The position numbers and the translations under genes were made by a program. A stretch of DNA of 64,000 bases, taken from assembly GCA_002917775.1 (NCBI GenBank), contig KZ627162.1, positions 338,357 to 402,356 on the forward strand. Direction: 5' to 3'. Below, one piece after another: positions 48,270-58,919 of the stretch; the first letter of the stretch is position 1; each line of letters begins with the position of its first letter. Source of the stretch: Glaciozyma antarctica PI12. Its lineage: Eukaryota; Basidiomycota; Microbotryomycetes; Kriegeriales; Camptobasidiaceae. A model generated the notes under the pieces. The model worked only from the letters and a program-made list of their open reading frames with translations, searched no databases and had not been told where the DNA came from.

Positions 48270-48702
48270 TGAGAGGGAGTGTGTATGAGCTTGAATACTG
48301 CAAGGGTCGTCGGCGTTTCTTTTTTCTCTCGCTGGCGTCGCTGTCGTCGTTCCTCGCTCTCGCTCTCGCTCTCGATCACTGCTCGTCGCTCTCCGCTCTC
48401 GAACACTGTTCGTCGTTCCCTGCTATCGCTCGTCGCTCTCGTCGTTCCCTGCTCTCGACCACTGCTCGTCGTTAGCACTCGACGTCCTCGAACGCGTCGG
48501 CGGTCTTCGATTACGAAAGAGAAGGGGTAGAATGCTGGGGAGTGGGTGGCGTAAGAACAAACGGGGTATCAGTCTAGCGAACTAAAGAGGGTGAACGAAG
48601 ATTATGATAAGGAGGGTATCTCGAAGGAGCTCATGCATCTAAGAATCAGTGGGGAGGTAAGGAGAAACTACGAGGTATAAAGCGATAAGAACGAAACCTC
48701 CA
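48270..48702. other. 3' flanks of PCNA and HSF factor
   Basis: Convergent gene ends. Contains the minisatellite and an AT-richer stretch at 48580-48700 (GATTATGATAAGG, GGTATAAAGCGATAAG). No gene seen. Confidence 0.4.
48368..48473 (+). repeat. 27-base imperfect minisatellite downstream of PCNA
   Basis: Four imperfect units of GCTCTCGANCACTGCTCGTC-type sequence: 48368-48394, 48395-48421, 48422-48450 and 48451-48473. The first two are exactly 27 bases; the third is rearranged and two bases longer. Preceded by short CTCTCG repeats from 48355. Confidence 0.7.
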
Positions 48703-51274
48703 TCAACCCAACCGCTCCCTTTTCCCCTCCCGAGCGCCCGAACCTTCCCCAAACGACATCTCCACATCCGGCCTCGCGCGCATCGCGTCAAAGTAAGCTT
48801 GTTCTTCCAACGCGCCCTCGTCGCCTACTCCCAGGCCGACGAGGTTCCGCGCGTCCGAGATCGTGCTCCCTCCAGCGAGGGGGTGAGCAGAAGGTGGTAG
48901 AGGAGTGTTGAGAGCGTTGGAGAAGTTTGCGCCGGGGGAGGGAAGAGGAGCGAGAGTTGAGAAGCTGGGCGGAGGGGCGAAGTGGGTGTCGGTGGGTGGG
49001 CGCTGCGAATGCGAGGCGTGGTAGCTGGGCTCGCGTTCGCTACGGTAGACTTGGGCGGGCGGAGGGTCGAAGCAGTAGGCGCCGAGGGAGGAGTCGTAAG
49101 GTGTGGAGTGGGGGTAGGGGAGGGAGGGACCGCGCGGATGTCGGGCGTGCGAGAGGTCGGCGGAGGTGACGGAGATGGAGGGGTTGTCGTCGGCTGGGCG
49201 AAGTGGAAAGAGATGGGAGAGGAATTGGTAAGGAACTGCGCGTCGAAAGAATGTCAGTACTGCTCATCGTCAAAACGACCGAGAAGAGGACGCACGCTGA
49301 GCTCCCTCGGTCCGCTGCAAAATTCCATACATCTCCCCGACGAGATTGACAAGGACGTCCTGCCTCCTCCTCGTCTCCACCAGCTCGCTATACAGCGCCT
49401 CGTACCCCTCCTGCGTCCCCGCCAACGCCGTCGTCAACTCGTGTCGGTGCCTCTCGAGCAGCTCGACGCGCGCAGGAAGCGACAACGGCTGACTCGAGTA
49501 CCCTCTCGCTCCTTCCGATCCCGTTGGAGGTCCAGCATGAGACTGAGCAGCGGCGTACTGGTGCGCTGAGCGCATGTGCGGAGAGTCGTGCGAAGGAGGG
49601 TGGGAAGCCGGAGGAGGGGCGGAAGGCTGAACGTAAGGACGGTGGGAGAGATGGGGGAGGGGCGAATGAGCGAGCGAGGTCGGTGCGGATTGTCGGCCAC
49701 GGCCCCCTAGCGAGATGGAGGGCCCAGCGGCGAACGAGCCTAGTTGCGTTCGCGGCGAGCTCGAATCGGTGTTGGCGCTCATGCTGCGCGTCATCTTGGT
49801 GGGAGGAGCGACCTCTGAATCGGTGACCTTGCGCTTGATTTCGTCGAGTTGGTGAGGCTTGCCGCGGACGAAGAGAGGATGCGTGAACTCGCAGCCGAGA
49901 GTGTCGGGAGCGCGTTGCGATTGACCTCGAGGTGTCTTGTTGACTTTGTGAAAGCCGTACATGTTGAGCTGGCGAACGAAGGAAGAAAAGTTGCTGATAA
50001 ACAAACTGCAATCAGCATTCAACATTGCGACGAGGGCGCGCAAACGCACTTGTGTTTAAAGTGCTTCGGCAGAACCTCCTTTGCGAAAGCGGTCGCGTTG
50101 CTGACGGTGAAGCTCGTCCCGCTCTCGCTAAACGAGATGAGATGCTGCGAAGAATCGTCGAGGAGCATGCTGCACGCCCATCAGCTCTGAGCTACGAGAT
50201 CGAGGGAACGAGAAGAACGCACTGATAGACTTTATAAACGAAAGCCCCCGCTCCAGCTCCCGACTTTGCAGCCGCCGCATGCGCCGCACTCGCAGCCGCC
50301 TCGAGCTCCGTCGAAGGCCCGATGAACGCTTCTCGCGAGTCCATCCTCGGCGCGTACGGGAACATGTAGGGGTCGATTGGGCGAGATGAGGAGTGGCTAT
50401 CGGTGGGGCGATCGAAGGAGGGGATAGTAGGTGATTCCGACGGGGGATTGAGCAAGTCGTCGGAATGAGAGCGCTTGAGGCGAGTACGCGAATGTTGGTG
50501 CGGATCCGAGGGATGAACGATGTGATGCGAGCTCTGCGGCGACTGGCGGTAGTGCTGCTGTTGCTCGAATCCATAGGTCTGCGCGTACTCGTTCTGCGCC
50601 TGTTCGAACCCTCCCGCGCCGACGGTCGGAGAGTGCGAGAACTGGTAAGGCGAGACCGGCGTGATGGGTGACCCCGTACTGCCGTACTCGATCGACCCGC
50701 TCCCAAATCCAGGCGTTGAGATCGTCATCGGGCTCAGCGACAGAGGCTGGGGACTCGTGCTGGCGCTGGCGTACTCCCCCGCGCCGTAACCTCCGTCGGA
50801 CTCGGCCGTTCCTAGCGAGGCCTGATGGACTAGGGAGAGGGTGAGGGACGGGTTCGAGCCGCGCGGAGTGGGCATGGAGACGGAACGAGAGGGGTTGCGG
50901 CGATCGAACTCGACGGGGTAGGAGGGGGAGGGGAAGGAGCGTTGGTGCGAGTCGATGAGGCTCGGCGTCGAAGGGTCGGAATGAGAGCCGCCTGCTTGAG
51001 CGGAGGGCGGGAACGTGGCAGATTGAGGCGTGAGGAGTCCTTCACGACCGTCCTGCTCTCGTCGCTCCCCACCCTTGTCCCCTCCCGCATCTCCCTTCCT
51101 CCTCTCGCTGTTTGACCCCTCGCCTTCCGAGCGTCCGCCATAGCGTCCGTGGTCCAGCTCTCGCTCAAGCGTCGCCGGGAGGAACGAGTCCATCGACGAC
51201 ATGACGGCGTCGTCCATTCCGGCGGAACGATCGCTCTGGTGGTCGAGTACTGTCGAAGGAGGGTACTGGCTCAT
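48703..51274 (-). CDS. HSF-type transcription factor
   Basis: Nuclear regulator with a heat-shock-factor winged-helix DNA-binding domain. The ATG at 51274 opens an N-terminal extension of about 340 residues rich in Ser, Pro and Gln (LLTPQSATFPPSAQAGGSHS, EQAQNEYAQTYGFEQQQHYR). The HSF domain is split by two introns: FVYKVYHMLLDDSSQHLISF, TSFTVSNATAFAKEVLPKHF and KHSNFSSFVRQLNMYGFHKV, the recognition helix being intact. After a linker with VRGKPHQLDEIKRKVTD comes a coiled coil for trimerisation (RVELLERHRHELTTALAGTQ, YEALYSELVETRRRQDVLVN). The C-terminal exon is Pro/Ser/Thr-rich and ends EGKRERLG at TGA (48703-48705). Usual fungal Hsf1 has a shorter N-terminus, so Hsf1 versus Sfl1-like is undecided. 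The 5' side has CAG acceptors suggesting leader introns. Confidence 0.9.
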
Positions 51275-52447
51275 CGCGGACAGTCGAAAGATGAGGGGCG
51301 AGTCGGCGAAGAAAGGGAGGAGGGGGGGCCTTCACGCTCGTTACGCCTGTGTGCGATAGGAACGAGGTTAGCTAACGAGCTACAAAGGCCCGACAGTGCT
51401 CTGATCGCGTCCGCACAGCAACTCCCTCCCGGCAGCAGGTAAAGGCTCACGTACCTCACTCGACTCGACTTGGGAAGCAAACACGCGCGGTTTCTGTGAT
51501 CCGTAGCTCAGGACTCAGGAGGCCAATGTGATCTTCGAGATAGGAGGTGGGGCGCGTGTGCTGTCGGCGAAAGAACAGCCGAAGGAGAGGAGTCGCCCGA
51601 AGGAGGTCCGTTGCGCTGAGCCGCGCAGAGAGAGTGTCGGCGGAGGAGAGGCAAGCTTGAAGAGTCGGAGAGGTTGCTGAAGAGCTGGTTGAAGAGCTGG
51701 TGGAGGTCGTGGACAGAGTTCGCTGCTGTTGCTGCTCCCAGTTGCGCGCCGTTAGCTTGCCCGTCAATGCACCAGCCCCACGCACGGCAGCACTCACCCT
51801 CCTTGTGGGTTGCTCACGGCGCGGAAGAGTGCAAGCAGCTCGGAGTTGCGCGAATCCAAATCGGGCAGGGGCGAAAGCCTAGCTGACGATCTCCGAAAGG
51901 AGCGGGACTGGTGGCCTGGTGGATGGATGGCCAAGCGTGGGGTCGGTGGCTGCCTAGTGGGGTGTCCCTGGTGCTGTCGTGAGCGCCGTGGAGGACTGTT
52001 GCTGTTGGAGTGCGAGGTGGGCTCAGGATCGTGCTCGTGGCTCGTGAGCAAGTGCGGAGAGGACTCACGGTGCGCGCAGTTGTCGACGAAATCGGCCTTG
52101 CTCCGCTGCTTTCTCTTCCACTACTTTGCTAGCCTGGATCTTGTTGTTTGTTCACTCTGGAATGCCCAAGTTACAACTGACAAAGAAGGACGCCGAGCGA
52201 GGCAAAGAAAGAGGTCATTCGCGTTCATCTCCGAGCAGCGCGTTCGCGTCTGGCATCTCCCTTTCTTCATTCCGCTTTGGGACGCGACGACGGATCCCAC
52301 GCCGGAAGCCCTGGAGCGCTCGAGATCCGGAATGTCGCAACAGTACTGCCGAAAGCAGGCACGCCGTGTCGTCGCTGGGTCCAGCGCGTGAGTCTCTCCG
52401 CGCCTTGACGCGTACATGGATGCGAAGGAGCTCCTCGTTCGCAGCAT
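51275..52447. other. HSF promoter/leader and TFB2 3' end, 1.2 kb
   Basis: No protein gene recognised. Donor-like GTGAGC and GTACGTGAGCC sequences on the minus strand at about 51440-51460 and 51795 suggest long 5' leader introns of the HSF gene. The long upstream space fits a regulated transcription factor. Plus-strand frames lack conserved content. Confidence 0.4.
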
Positions 52448-54480
52448 CTACACCGCCGCCATCCTCCGCTTGATAAATTCCCTGTATCGCCACAACATTA
52501 GCTAGCTTCCCCTTACTCGAAGCGAAACCGAACGCAAACTCACCGAACCTGCTGATGCCCGTCCGTCGTCACAAACAGCTTCCGCATCGTCGGCAACTCC
52601 CACAACAGCACTCCTAACGCACGCGCATAATCTGCTACGAGGTCGTAATCCGAACTCGAGGAGAAGTCGTCGTAGAGATATCCTACGCGCCCCATCAGTT
52701 CTCGCTCGAAGACGATGTAGCGAAAACTTACCGTCGGCGGATTGAACGCGCTGTCTTTCTTGCTCCCAGAGGCGAATTTGGTCCACTACGGTGGTAGGGA
52801 GTAGTGACTTGCCTTTCCGCATCTGAGGGTGCGCGCGAGAAGAAAGGTAGCTGATGATCTGCTCGCTCGCATCAGCCTTCCGTCGCCGCCTCGCTCGCCT
52901 AGTCCGTGCTCACCTGGTTCGCCGTAATCCCATTTGCCAACCCTCGCTTGACGCTATCTCTCGTAATGACACCGGTGACGAGGTTCGGGAACCGGCTTCG
53001 CAAGGTGACGAAAAGGTTGAGAACGGCGATTTGGAGAGGGTTCGAGGTGTAGGCGTAGAATTTGTAGTTGGTCTCGATGATGAGGAATCCACGTTCTTCG
53101 TCGGCGTGCGAGCGAGGAGACGTGCGGTCGGGCGGTGGGGCGTGAGGGTCGTGGCGAGGCGCGTGGGGTAGAAGTGGGATGAGGTAGGCTGGTGAGGGCC
53201 TGGTTAGCGAAGGAGTGAGCCAGTAGGGATGAGCGTACGGAAGGCTGGTAGATCAGTCCATAATCGCGGAGGTCGTGGAGAACTCTCAGCTCGGCAGTGT
53301 TGAGGAGAGCAGTCGAGTAGGCCTGTGAAGACGATCAGCTCTCTCCCTCTCATTTCGAGTACAATGAAGCGCACCCGTCCCAGCTCGAGAGATCCTAGCA
53401 TGAAAAGGAAGCCGAGCACTTCGACAACATCCTGCGGCGCTCGTCAGTTACCAGCCTATCGCGTCTCGAAAGGAGAATCGTACCTCTGCTTCCTCAAGAT
53501 AGACCAACAAGAAGTCCCATAACTGCGTATTCACCTCGAGCAGGAGGAATCCAAACCCCTTGGACGTGATGGTCAAGCTTCGTAATGATCGGGTCCTGCA
53601 CCCGCGTCAGCTCTGTCCTCCCTCGCTCTTCAGGCAACAACTCACGGCGACGCCATCAATTCCGCTCTCGCTAACAACGATAATACTTCATCGCTCGGCC
53701 TCCCAGCTCCTGCGATCCCCGACCCCACCATGAAATGTAAGATCGTCTGCGAGACGGATCAGCTCCCTCCTCCTCGCGTTGCAGCCCGAACGTACCTCCC
53801 ACTGCGTCTCGGCATAGGAATCCAGAAACGCAACATCCACATCCCTCCCCTCATCCTCCGCACTTGGAACTCCAAACGATCCGTGAGTCCCTCTACGCGC
53901 GTCAGCTCCCCCGTTCCTCCTCCAAAAGAGCCCACTCACCCGCCCGTCAGCGCCCGCCGAAAGTTCTCTCGAAGTCGATCGTGCATTAGGAGTGTTCTCT
54001 GTCCGTCGGAAGACTCTGCGAGGATGTGCAGCCGCGCAAGAGCTGAGAGAGCGGTCGAGAGATGCCTGCCGGGGAGTTAGCTCCGCCAGCTCAGGAGGCA
54101 CACGGACACGCACTTGCGCTCCCCTTTACCGCCGTTGTCGGTACGCCGTTCCCGAACCCAAAGCGCTGCGTCCTCGTAGCTGACGGTGCGCTCGTACCAG
54201 AGCATGTTGAGGACAATATGCCGAGCTGTTTGAGGGAGCAACCTGCGTTCGGCGCGTTAGCTCCGACTCTCTGTCCTGCTCCCACGCCACAGACAGCTCC
54301 CTGCGAGGACCTGACGGCACCGGGAAGAGGGAGAGAGGACAGGCTCGCGGGAGCTTCGTAGAGCCGGCCGACCATCGAGGGGGAGAGCTTGTCGAGGAAG
54401 GTGTACAGCGCGGCGGAGAAGTCGGCTGAGGGAGACGCTAAGGCGCCGTTGCCTGCAGGAATAGTCTGCAGCGCAGCCAT
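52448..54480 (-). CDS. TFB2: TFIIH core subunit TFB2 (p52)
   Basis: Subunit of the TFIIH core that anchors and stimulates the Ssl2/XPB translocase in transcription initiation and nucleotide excision repair. The ATG at 54480 gives ADFSAALYTFLDKLSPSMVG with RLYEAPAS, the family start, then LKQLGILSSTCSGT-region exons whose other frame gives LLPQTARHIVLNMLWYERTV. Next come HLSTALSALARLHILAESSD and LMHDRLRENFRRALTG, FLDSYAETQWE, TILHFMVGSGIAGAGRPSDE, TRSLRSLTITSKGFGFLLLE with VNTQLWDFLLVYLEEAE, DVVEVLGFLFMLGSLELGR, ETNYKFYAYTSNPLQIAVLN and ITRDSVKRGLANGITANQ. The C-terminal winged-helix part has GKSLLPTTVVDQIRLWEQER, DYDLVADYARALGVLLWELP and QQVREFIKRRMAAV, joined over the last intron, with TAG at 52448-52450. 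About a dozen introns, all phases consistent. Confidence 0.92.
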
Positions 54481-56250
54481 GGCGGCGGTTGGAGTGGGGG
54501 TCTTTGGAGGGAGAAGGAGAGGTGCGATTCAGTCGTCGCCTCTCTTCCTCCGACCAACGACATCCAGCACTGCTCGAGCCGTCGCTCTCGCTCGATACTG
54601 AGAAGAACCTTACCTGGAGCTTCCAAGGTAAGCGCTGGCGCGAGCGAGACAACGAGACCGCCGTTGACCTCCTCGTCTTGCCAGCTCCGTCGCAGTTCTC
54701 CGGGGGTCCCACTAGGACGTGGCAGACCTTCGGTTCCTGTCCCCCTCGGCTAGAACGCGAGTTGTGTCCAGGACCTAGACACGCCGTTGCAGCTCGCACT
54801 CGCCGTCAGCGTTGGTGAACCTGCTCCAGACGACGATGGCAGTATCTTCTCCTCTCTGCGCTTCGCGAGGCATTTGCAGGCTGCAGCAGCTCCCACCGGC
54901 ACACCGCAAACCTTGCAAGCCGGCATTCAACACGCGCTTCTTTGGGAGGCTCTCCAGAACGAGCCAACTAGCTCGTCCTACTCGAGAGCAGTGCTCGATT
55001 TTCCTGCTGCCCTCCATCGACCGCCTGCTCTCAAGCTGCTCTCCATCGAAGCCAACAAACCTATCTTCGATGCAACATTCACTCACGCACTACTTAACAA
55101 GCGCCCTGGATTGATCCCAAGTCCTCGCCGAGCGCCACTCGCCCTCCGCATCCCTCGCTTCAGGCGCCGCCCTCGACTCCTGCTCCCCAGCCCACTCTCG
55201 CTTCCTTCCTTCCCCACCGCTCTCGCTCTGCTCTCTCTCCCCGGACGTCCCCTGCTCTTCGCCGAGCTCCCTGCCACGCCCGGCTACGCGCTCCCGGCGT
55301 CCCTCCCATCCACGATGTCCTCCACCCCCAGCTTGCGCGCCGAAAGCTTGGGTCAGTAGCCAGGTATACCTCGATCTTATCCTCCATCTAGTGCCGAGGC
55401 ATCTGGTGCGCGACCAAATCCTGGGGCGCGCAACACACGAGCTTGTCTTTTCGCGCACGAGTGCCGAACGTGTACGAAACAAAGGGAACTCCTTCGTGGA
55501 AGCTAAATCTTGCTGATACTGCGGCGTAGAACGGAAAGCATGGGTGCTCCGAGAGAAGGGAGGACACGACGGTGGAGGAGACGGGGGAGTTGCAGCGTGG
55601 TGCGGGAGTGCAGGAGCGGCTCGCGAGGTTCTCGGCGCATCAAGCTACTCTCTGATAGTCAGTACTTTTCTGCGATCTTGTGGAAAGAAAGGACCCACAC
55701 GAGGAGGCAGATCTTGCACTGGCTTCTCAACGGGCACTTCGGGGATCTGCGGCTCGGCAGCGAGCTCAACTGCGGACTCCTCGTTGTTTCGCCGCGAGAC
55801 GATTCCGCCGCGCGCAGTATTCCTGAAGCAAAAGTCTCGGGTGGGTCGTGTCTTCCTGCCGCGGAAACTATCTCGCTGGGAGCCAGCGATACGGCCTGAC
55901 GAGAGGCTGCTCCGCTATGGAGAGGGAGACGAGCCGCTGAGAGAAATCCTCCCGGACGAGGCGCGATCGGCTACTTCGTTCGTCTGGAAAGAGATCGACG
56001 GGGGTCTTAACGCTGGGAGAAAGAGCAGGATGCTGCCGGAGCTGAAGCGCGAGGGGGGCTCCGCCGTTCCCGCAATTGCTCCAGCTGCTTCGCTGGCGGC
56101 TACCTGCTTGCTCGGTGGTCCTATCCGATTCTTTCGAGGCTTGTGAGGCTGTATGCAAGCGGGAGGGAGAGGAGAGGAAAAGAGGATGTCGTGTTTGTGC
56201 TCGTCGAGAAGGCTGCTCTTTCTCCCCTCGCCACCACCCACTCTCAGGAC
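54481..56250. other. 1.8 kb gene-poor stretch
   Basis: TFB2 promoter plus sequence without a gene I can name. Open frames exist on both strands (for example plus 54787-55359 and minus 54775-55086) but none starts with ATG and shows domain patterns. It holds the decayed minus-strand stretch listed separately, and a second protein-like minus-strand frame at 55663-55850 (NEESAVELAAEPQIPEVPVE). Confidence 0.35.
55286..55660 (-). pseudogene. Possible decayed coding stretch, family unknown
   Basis: A minus-strand frame reads like real protein: VVSSLLSEHPCFPFYAAVSA, RFSFHEGVPFVSYTFGTRAR, KDKLVCCAPQDLVAHQMPRH, then an in-frame TAG (about 55390), and on in the same frame DKIEVYLATDPSFRRASWGW. Composition and the protein-like run on both sides of the stop suggest a gene remnant or an exon whose neighbours I could not join. 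No start, no recognised domain, no clear splice sites. It could also be a chance open frame. Confidence 0.3.
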
Positions 56251-56940
56251 ATGGACCGCCCGAACTGCTCCTCCGTGAAAAATTCTGCACAGAGCGTTGC
56301 CCTCGACAACATTTTCGTCGACTCCTCCGACGGGGACGGCGACGCCGCGGACACCGCCGAAGCTTTCCGCTCCCAGCACGAGGAAGAGGACAAGCTGGAG
56401 GAGGTACTCTCGGAACGGCACGCAGCTGCGCGTCCCGTCGGAGAGTGAGAGCTGGAGCTGGAAAGGCTGGAAGGAGCTGGGTGAGTCTTGAACCAGCGTA
56501 CCACGTTCGGGGGGAAGGAGGGACAGGACAGCTCATTAGTTTCTTGCGCCCGCTCTACAGAGACATGGAATCCATCGCTCTCAAGGAGGAGTCGTTCGCG
56601 ACCAGCAGTCCGACCGTATCGTCTCCTGGGCTTGCCACCTCCGCCGAGAACAACACCGCGCCAACTGCAGGGACCTCCGAACCCGCTCTCGATCAAGATC
56701 GCAGCAACGCCGCCCTCGCCTGCCAACTCGAGCAGCAAATCAGCATTATCGACGCCCTCCTCAGCCTCTCCGACGACGAACAGCTCGCCGTTCTGAGATC
56801 CGCGGCGGCGGATCTCCCCCAAGCTCCGCACGAACAACCTCGTCAAGCTTCACCTAGCCCTGAACCTCCGTGTGCGTTCCTCTCTCGAAGCGAGTTCTCT
56901 TCATTGAAATGCTTACTTGCTTGACGCCACAGTCTTTTGA
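56251..56940 (+). CDS. Small acidic protein, unknown function
   Basis: Three exons in consistent phase. Exon 1 from the ATG at 56251: MDRPNCSSVKNSAQSVALDN, IFVDSSDGDGDAADTAEAF, HEEEDKLEEVLSERHAAARP, ending VGE with a GTGAGA donor at 56446. Exon 2 begins after CTCTACAG at 56561 and reads DMESIALKEESFATSSPTVS, then QLEQQISIIDALLSLSDDEQ with LAVLRSAAADL, a likely amphipathic helix. Donor GTGCGT near 56871, acceptor CCACAG at 56932; the last exon adds only FF and TGA (56938-56940). About 170 residues, acidic, soluble, no targeting signal. No family recognised. The clean phases are the main support. Confidence 0.5.
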
Positions 56941-58919
56941 GCAGGGGTGGGGGACTCGAGTGATTCTCACTCCCTCATCACTTGGAAGGAGAGAAGATTC
57001 GATCGCTCGTCGAGGATGTGCTTGAGGATGGGGAATTTAGCGGGAGACGGGGATGGGGAGGGGCGGATCAGCGGTAGCGAGGCGAGTGGAAACGAGGTGG
57101 CTTTCTGCTCTTCGTGTTCGTCGGGGGAGTTGATGCTGCTCAAAGTTGCTCCGTGTGCGTTCTTTCAGGGTGCCAGGAGGCTGAAGATCAGCTGCTTTTA
57201 TTTATTTGTGCATAAGCAACCGGCAAACTTCACCGTTTCCTGCTTCGGGAGTGAGGAGATCAAAGTGAAGAGCCCGAGGTGCGAGGTGCGAGGTGCGAAA
57301 AGAATGAACGCGCCAGGGCCCGTCCTTCCCAGAGCTCTTGGCAAGGTCCCCACCATCATTTACAGCGCTACTCTGCGGTAGAACGTCTACTTTAACCTTG
57401 AACTTAAGCCCCAGCGCGGAAACGCCGTCCTCCGCAGCCCGTCGAGGGTGATTCGTCAAGATACTCCTCTCGCTGCCCTCCCACCTCACCAATAGTGCCG
57501 CTGCTTGCCAAAAGGTCCCATTCAAGGGATAGCTTGCGGCACCAGGACTGGCGGGACAGATCTCGGACCCTGCTACGCGAGTCGAAAGCAGCGGAGAGGG
57601 TAGTAAGCGGTGGCTTCACGTGCGAATGTCCCAGGTCTGTCATCTCTGCTTTGTTAGCCATGCGACGCGAGGTAAAAGCAGCGGGCTAAGAAGGAGAAAT
57701 CAGAAGCAGAGGCAGTCGGGGAGCAGACGCGGTGAGGGGAGGGGCTCAATAGCGGGGCGCAAACTGGAAGTTTCGCGGCCTTTCTCTCTCAGACTCCTCT
57801 CCAACTGCGAGCCTGAACTTTGCGCACAGTTCCTATGCCAGTTTTGACGTACATATTTGGAGCGAGAAGAATGAAGCGAAAAGGCAGGAACGAAGCGAGG
57901 GCAGCGAGAGATTCCAGGGTGTATCGAGTTTGACTTTGCAGACTCCTCGCTGTCCTTCCTCCGTCGGAACGAGCTCAAGCTTGATAAATGAACCCTTCAA
58001 GTCCTTAATCCTCCCCATCTCCATGCACAAACCAAACACGACAGCCACTGAAAGCCTGCGGCAGGGAGGAGAGGTGAGAGAGTCAGCGCCTTGATCAACT
58101 TTGCAAAGACTTTGCATGCCCTCCTCCAACCAGTAATAGCAGCGGTAATAGGAAATCGCCTCAGTCTGACGTGCAAACATCATAATTCGTTGTACTCGCA
58201 TCGGACGGTTACGCCCTAGATAGTCTAACATGTGGATTGGTATCATCATTGGCGATTCCAATACACATGCTGCTATCCTGGCTGGAGGAGGGGTGGGGAG
58301 TGGATAGTTAGCTGTAGGGAAAGGCTTACGGGAAGAGTGGGGAGAGTGGGAGGGAGAGAAGGACTGAAGAAGAGAGCACTGCGCGAGGAGAGGAGGGTCA
58401 GCGCTCGCTCTTTCAGAAGGGAAAAATTGCGAGGTCGTTCCAGCGTCTCCAGCGGCGAGAAGGGATCAGATATATGCTTGTCTATTGTGTATGGATCGGC
58501 ATGTCGCTGGCCATGCCCTGAAAGAGCGTAGGCCGGTGATACGAAAGCCATGCACTGGAAGGTATCATCTTGTTGGAGGGGGTTGAGGGCGGAGGAGGGA
58601 GGGAGACGGGATGCGATGAGGGGGAAAGACGTACGAGGTGAGAGTGCGCGTGAGTTGGGACGAAAACGCGTCGAAAGTTGAAGAATGAAGGAGAGAGAGA
58701 GAGAAAGAAGAGGAGAAAGAAGGAAAAGGGTCAGAGCTTGACACTTGTGAAATAATTGGGTCAAAATGGGCCTGTGAAAGATACGAGCCCGGCTTGGGCG
58801 ACTCCCCTCCGCTGGCCTACGCGCCTCTCCGCCTGGACTCTCTCTCATCTTTAACGCCGACGGAGCTCAAGACGACTTGGAGAAGAACGATCGACGACGA
58901 CAACTCGTTCAGCTCAGGA
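56941..58919. other. 2 kb region almost without genes
   Basis: The longest empty stretch in the window. Sequence between about 57170 and 58260 is noticeably less GC-rich than the rest. A minus-strand frame at 57833-58261 (with RPMRVQRIMMFARQTEAISY) has no ATG and no recognised domain, and a plus-strand frame at 56947-57381 is similar. Purine-rich GA repeats occur at 58685-58725. The end should contain the VPS10 promoter and 5' leader. Confidence 0.4.

Noticed and set aside
55544-56146. Plus-strand frame of 200 codons
   Set aside because: No ATG, glycine/arginine-rich text, and no splice logic; it looks like a chance frame opposite protein-like minus-strand text.
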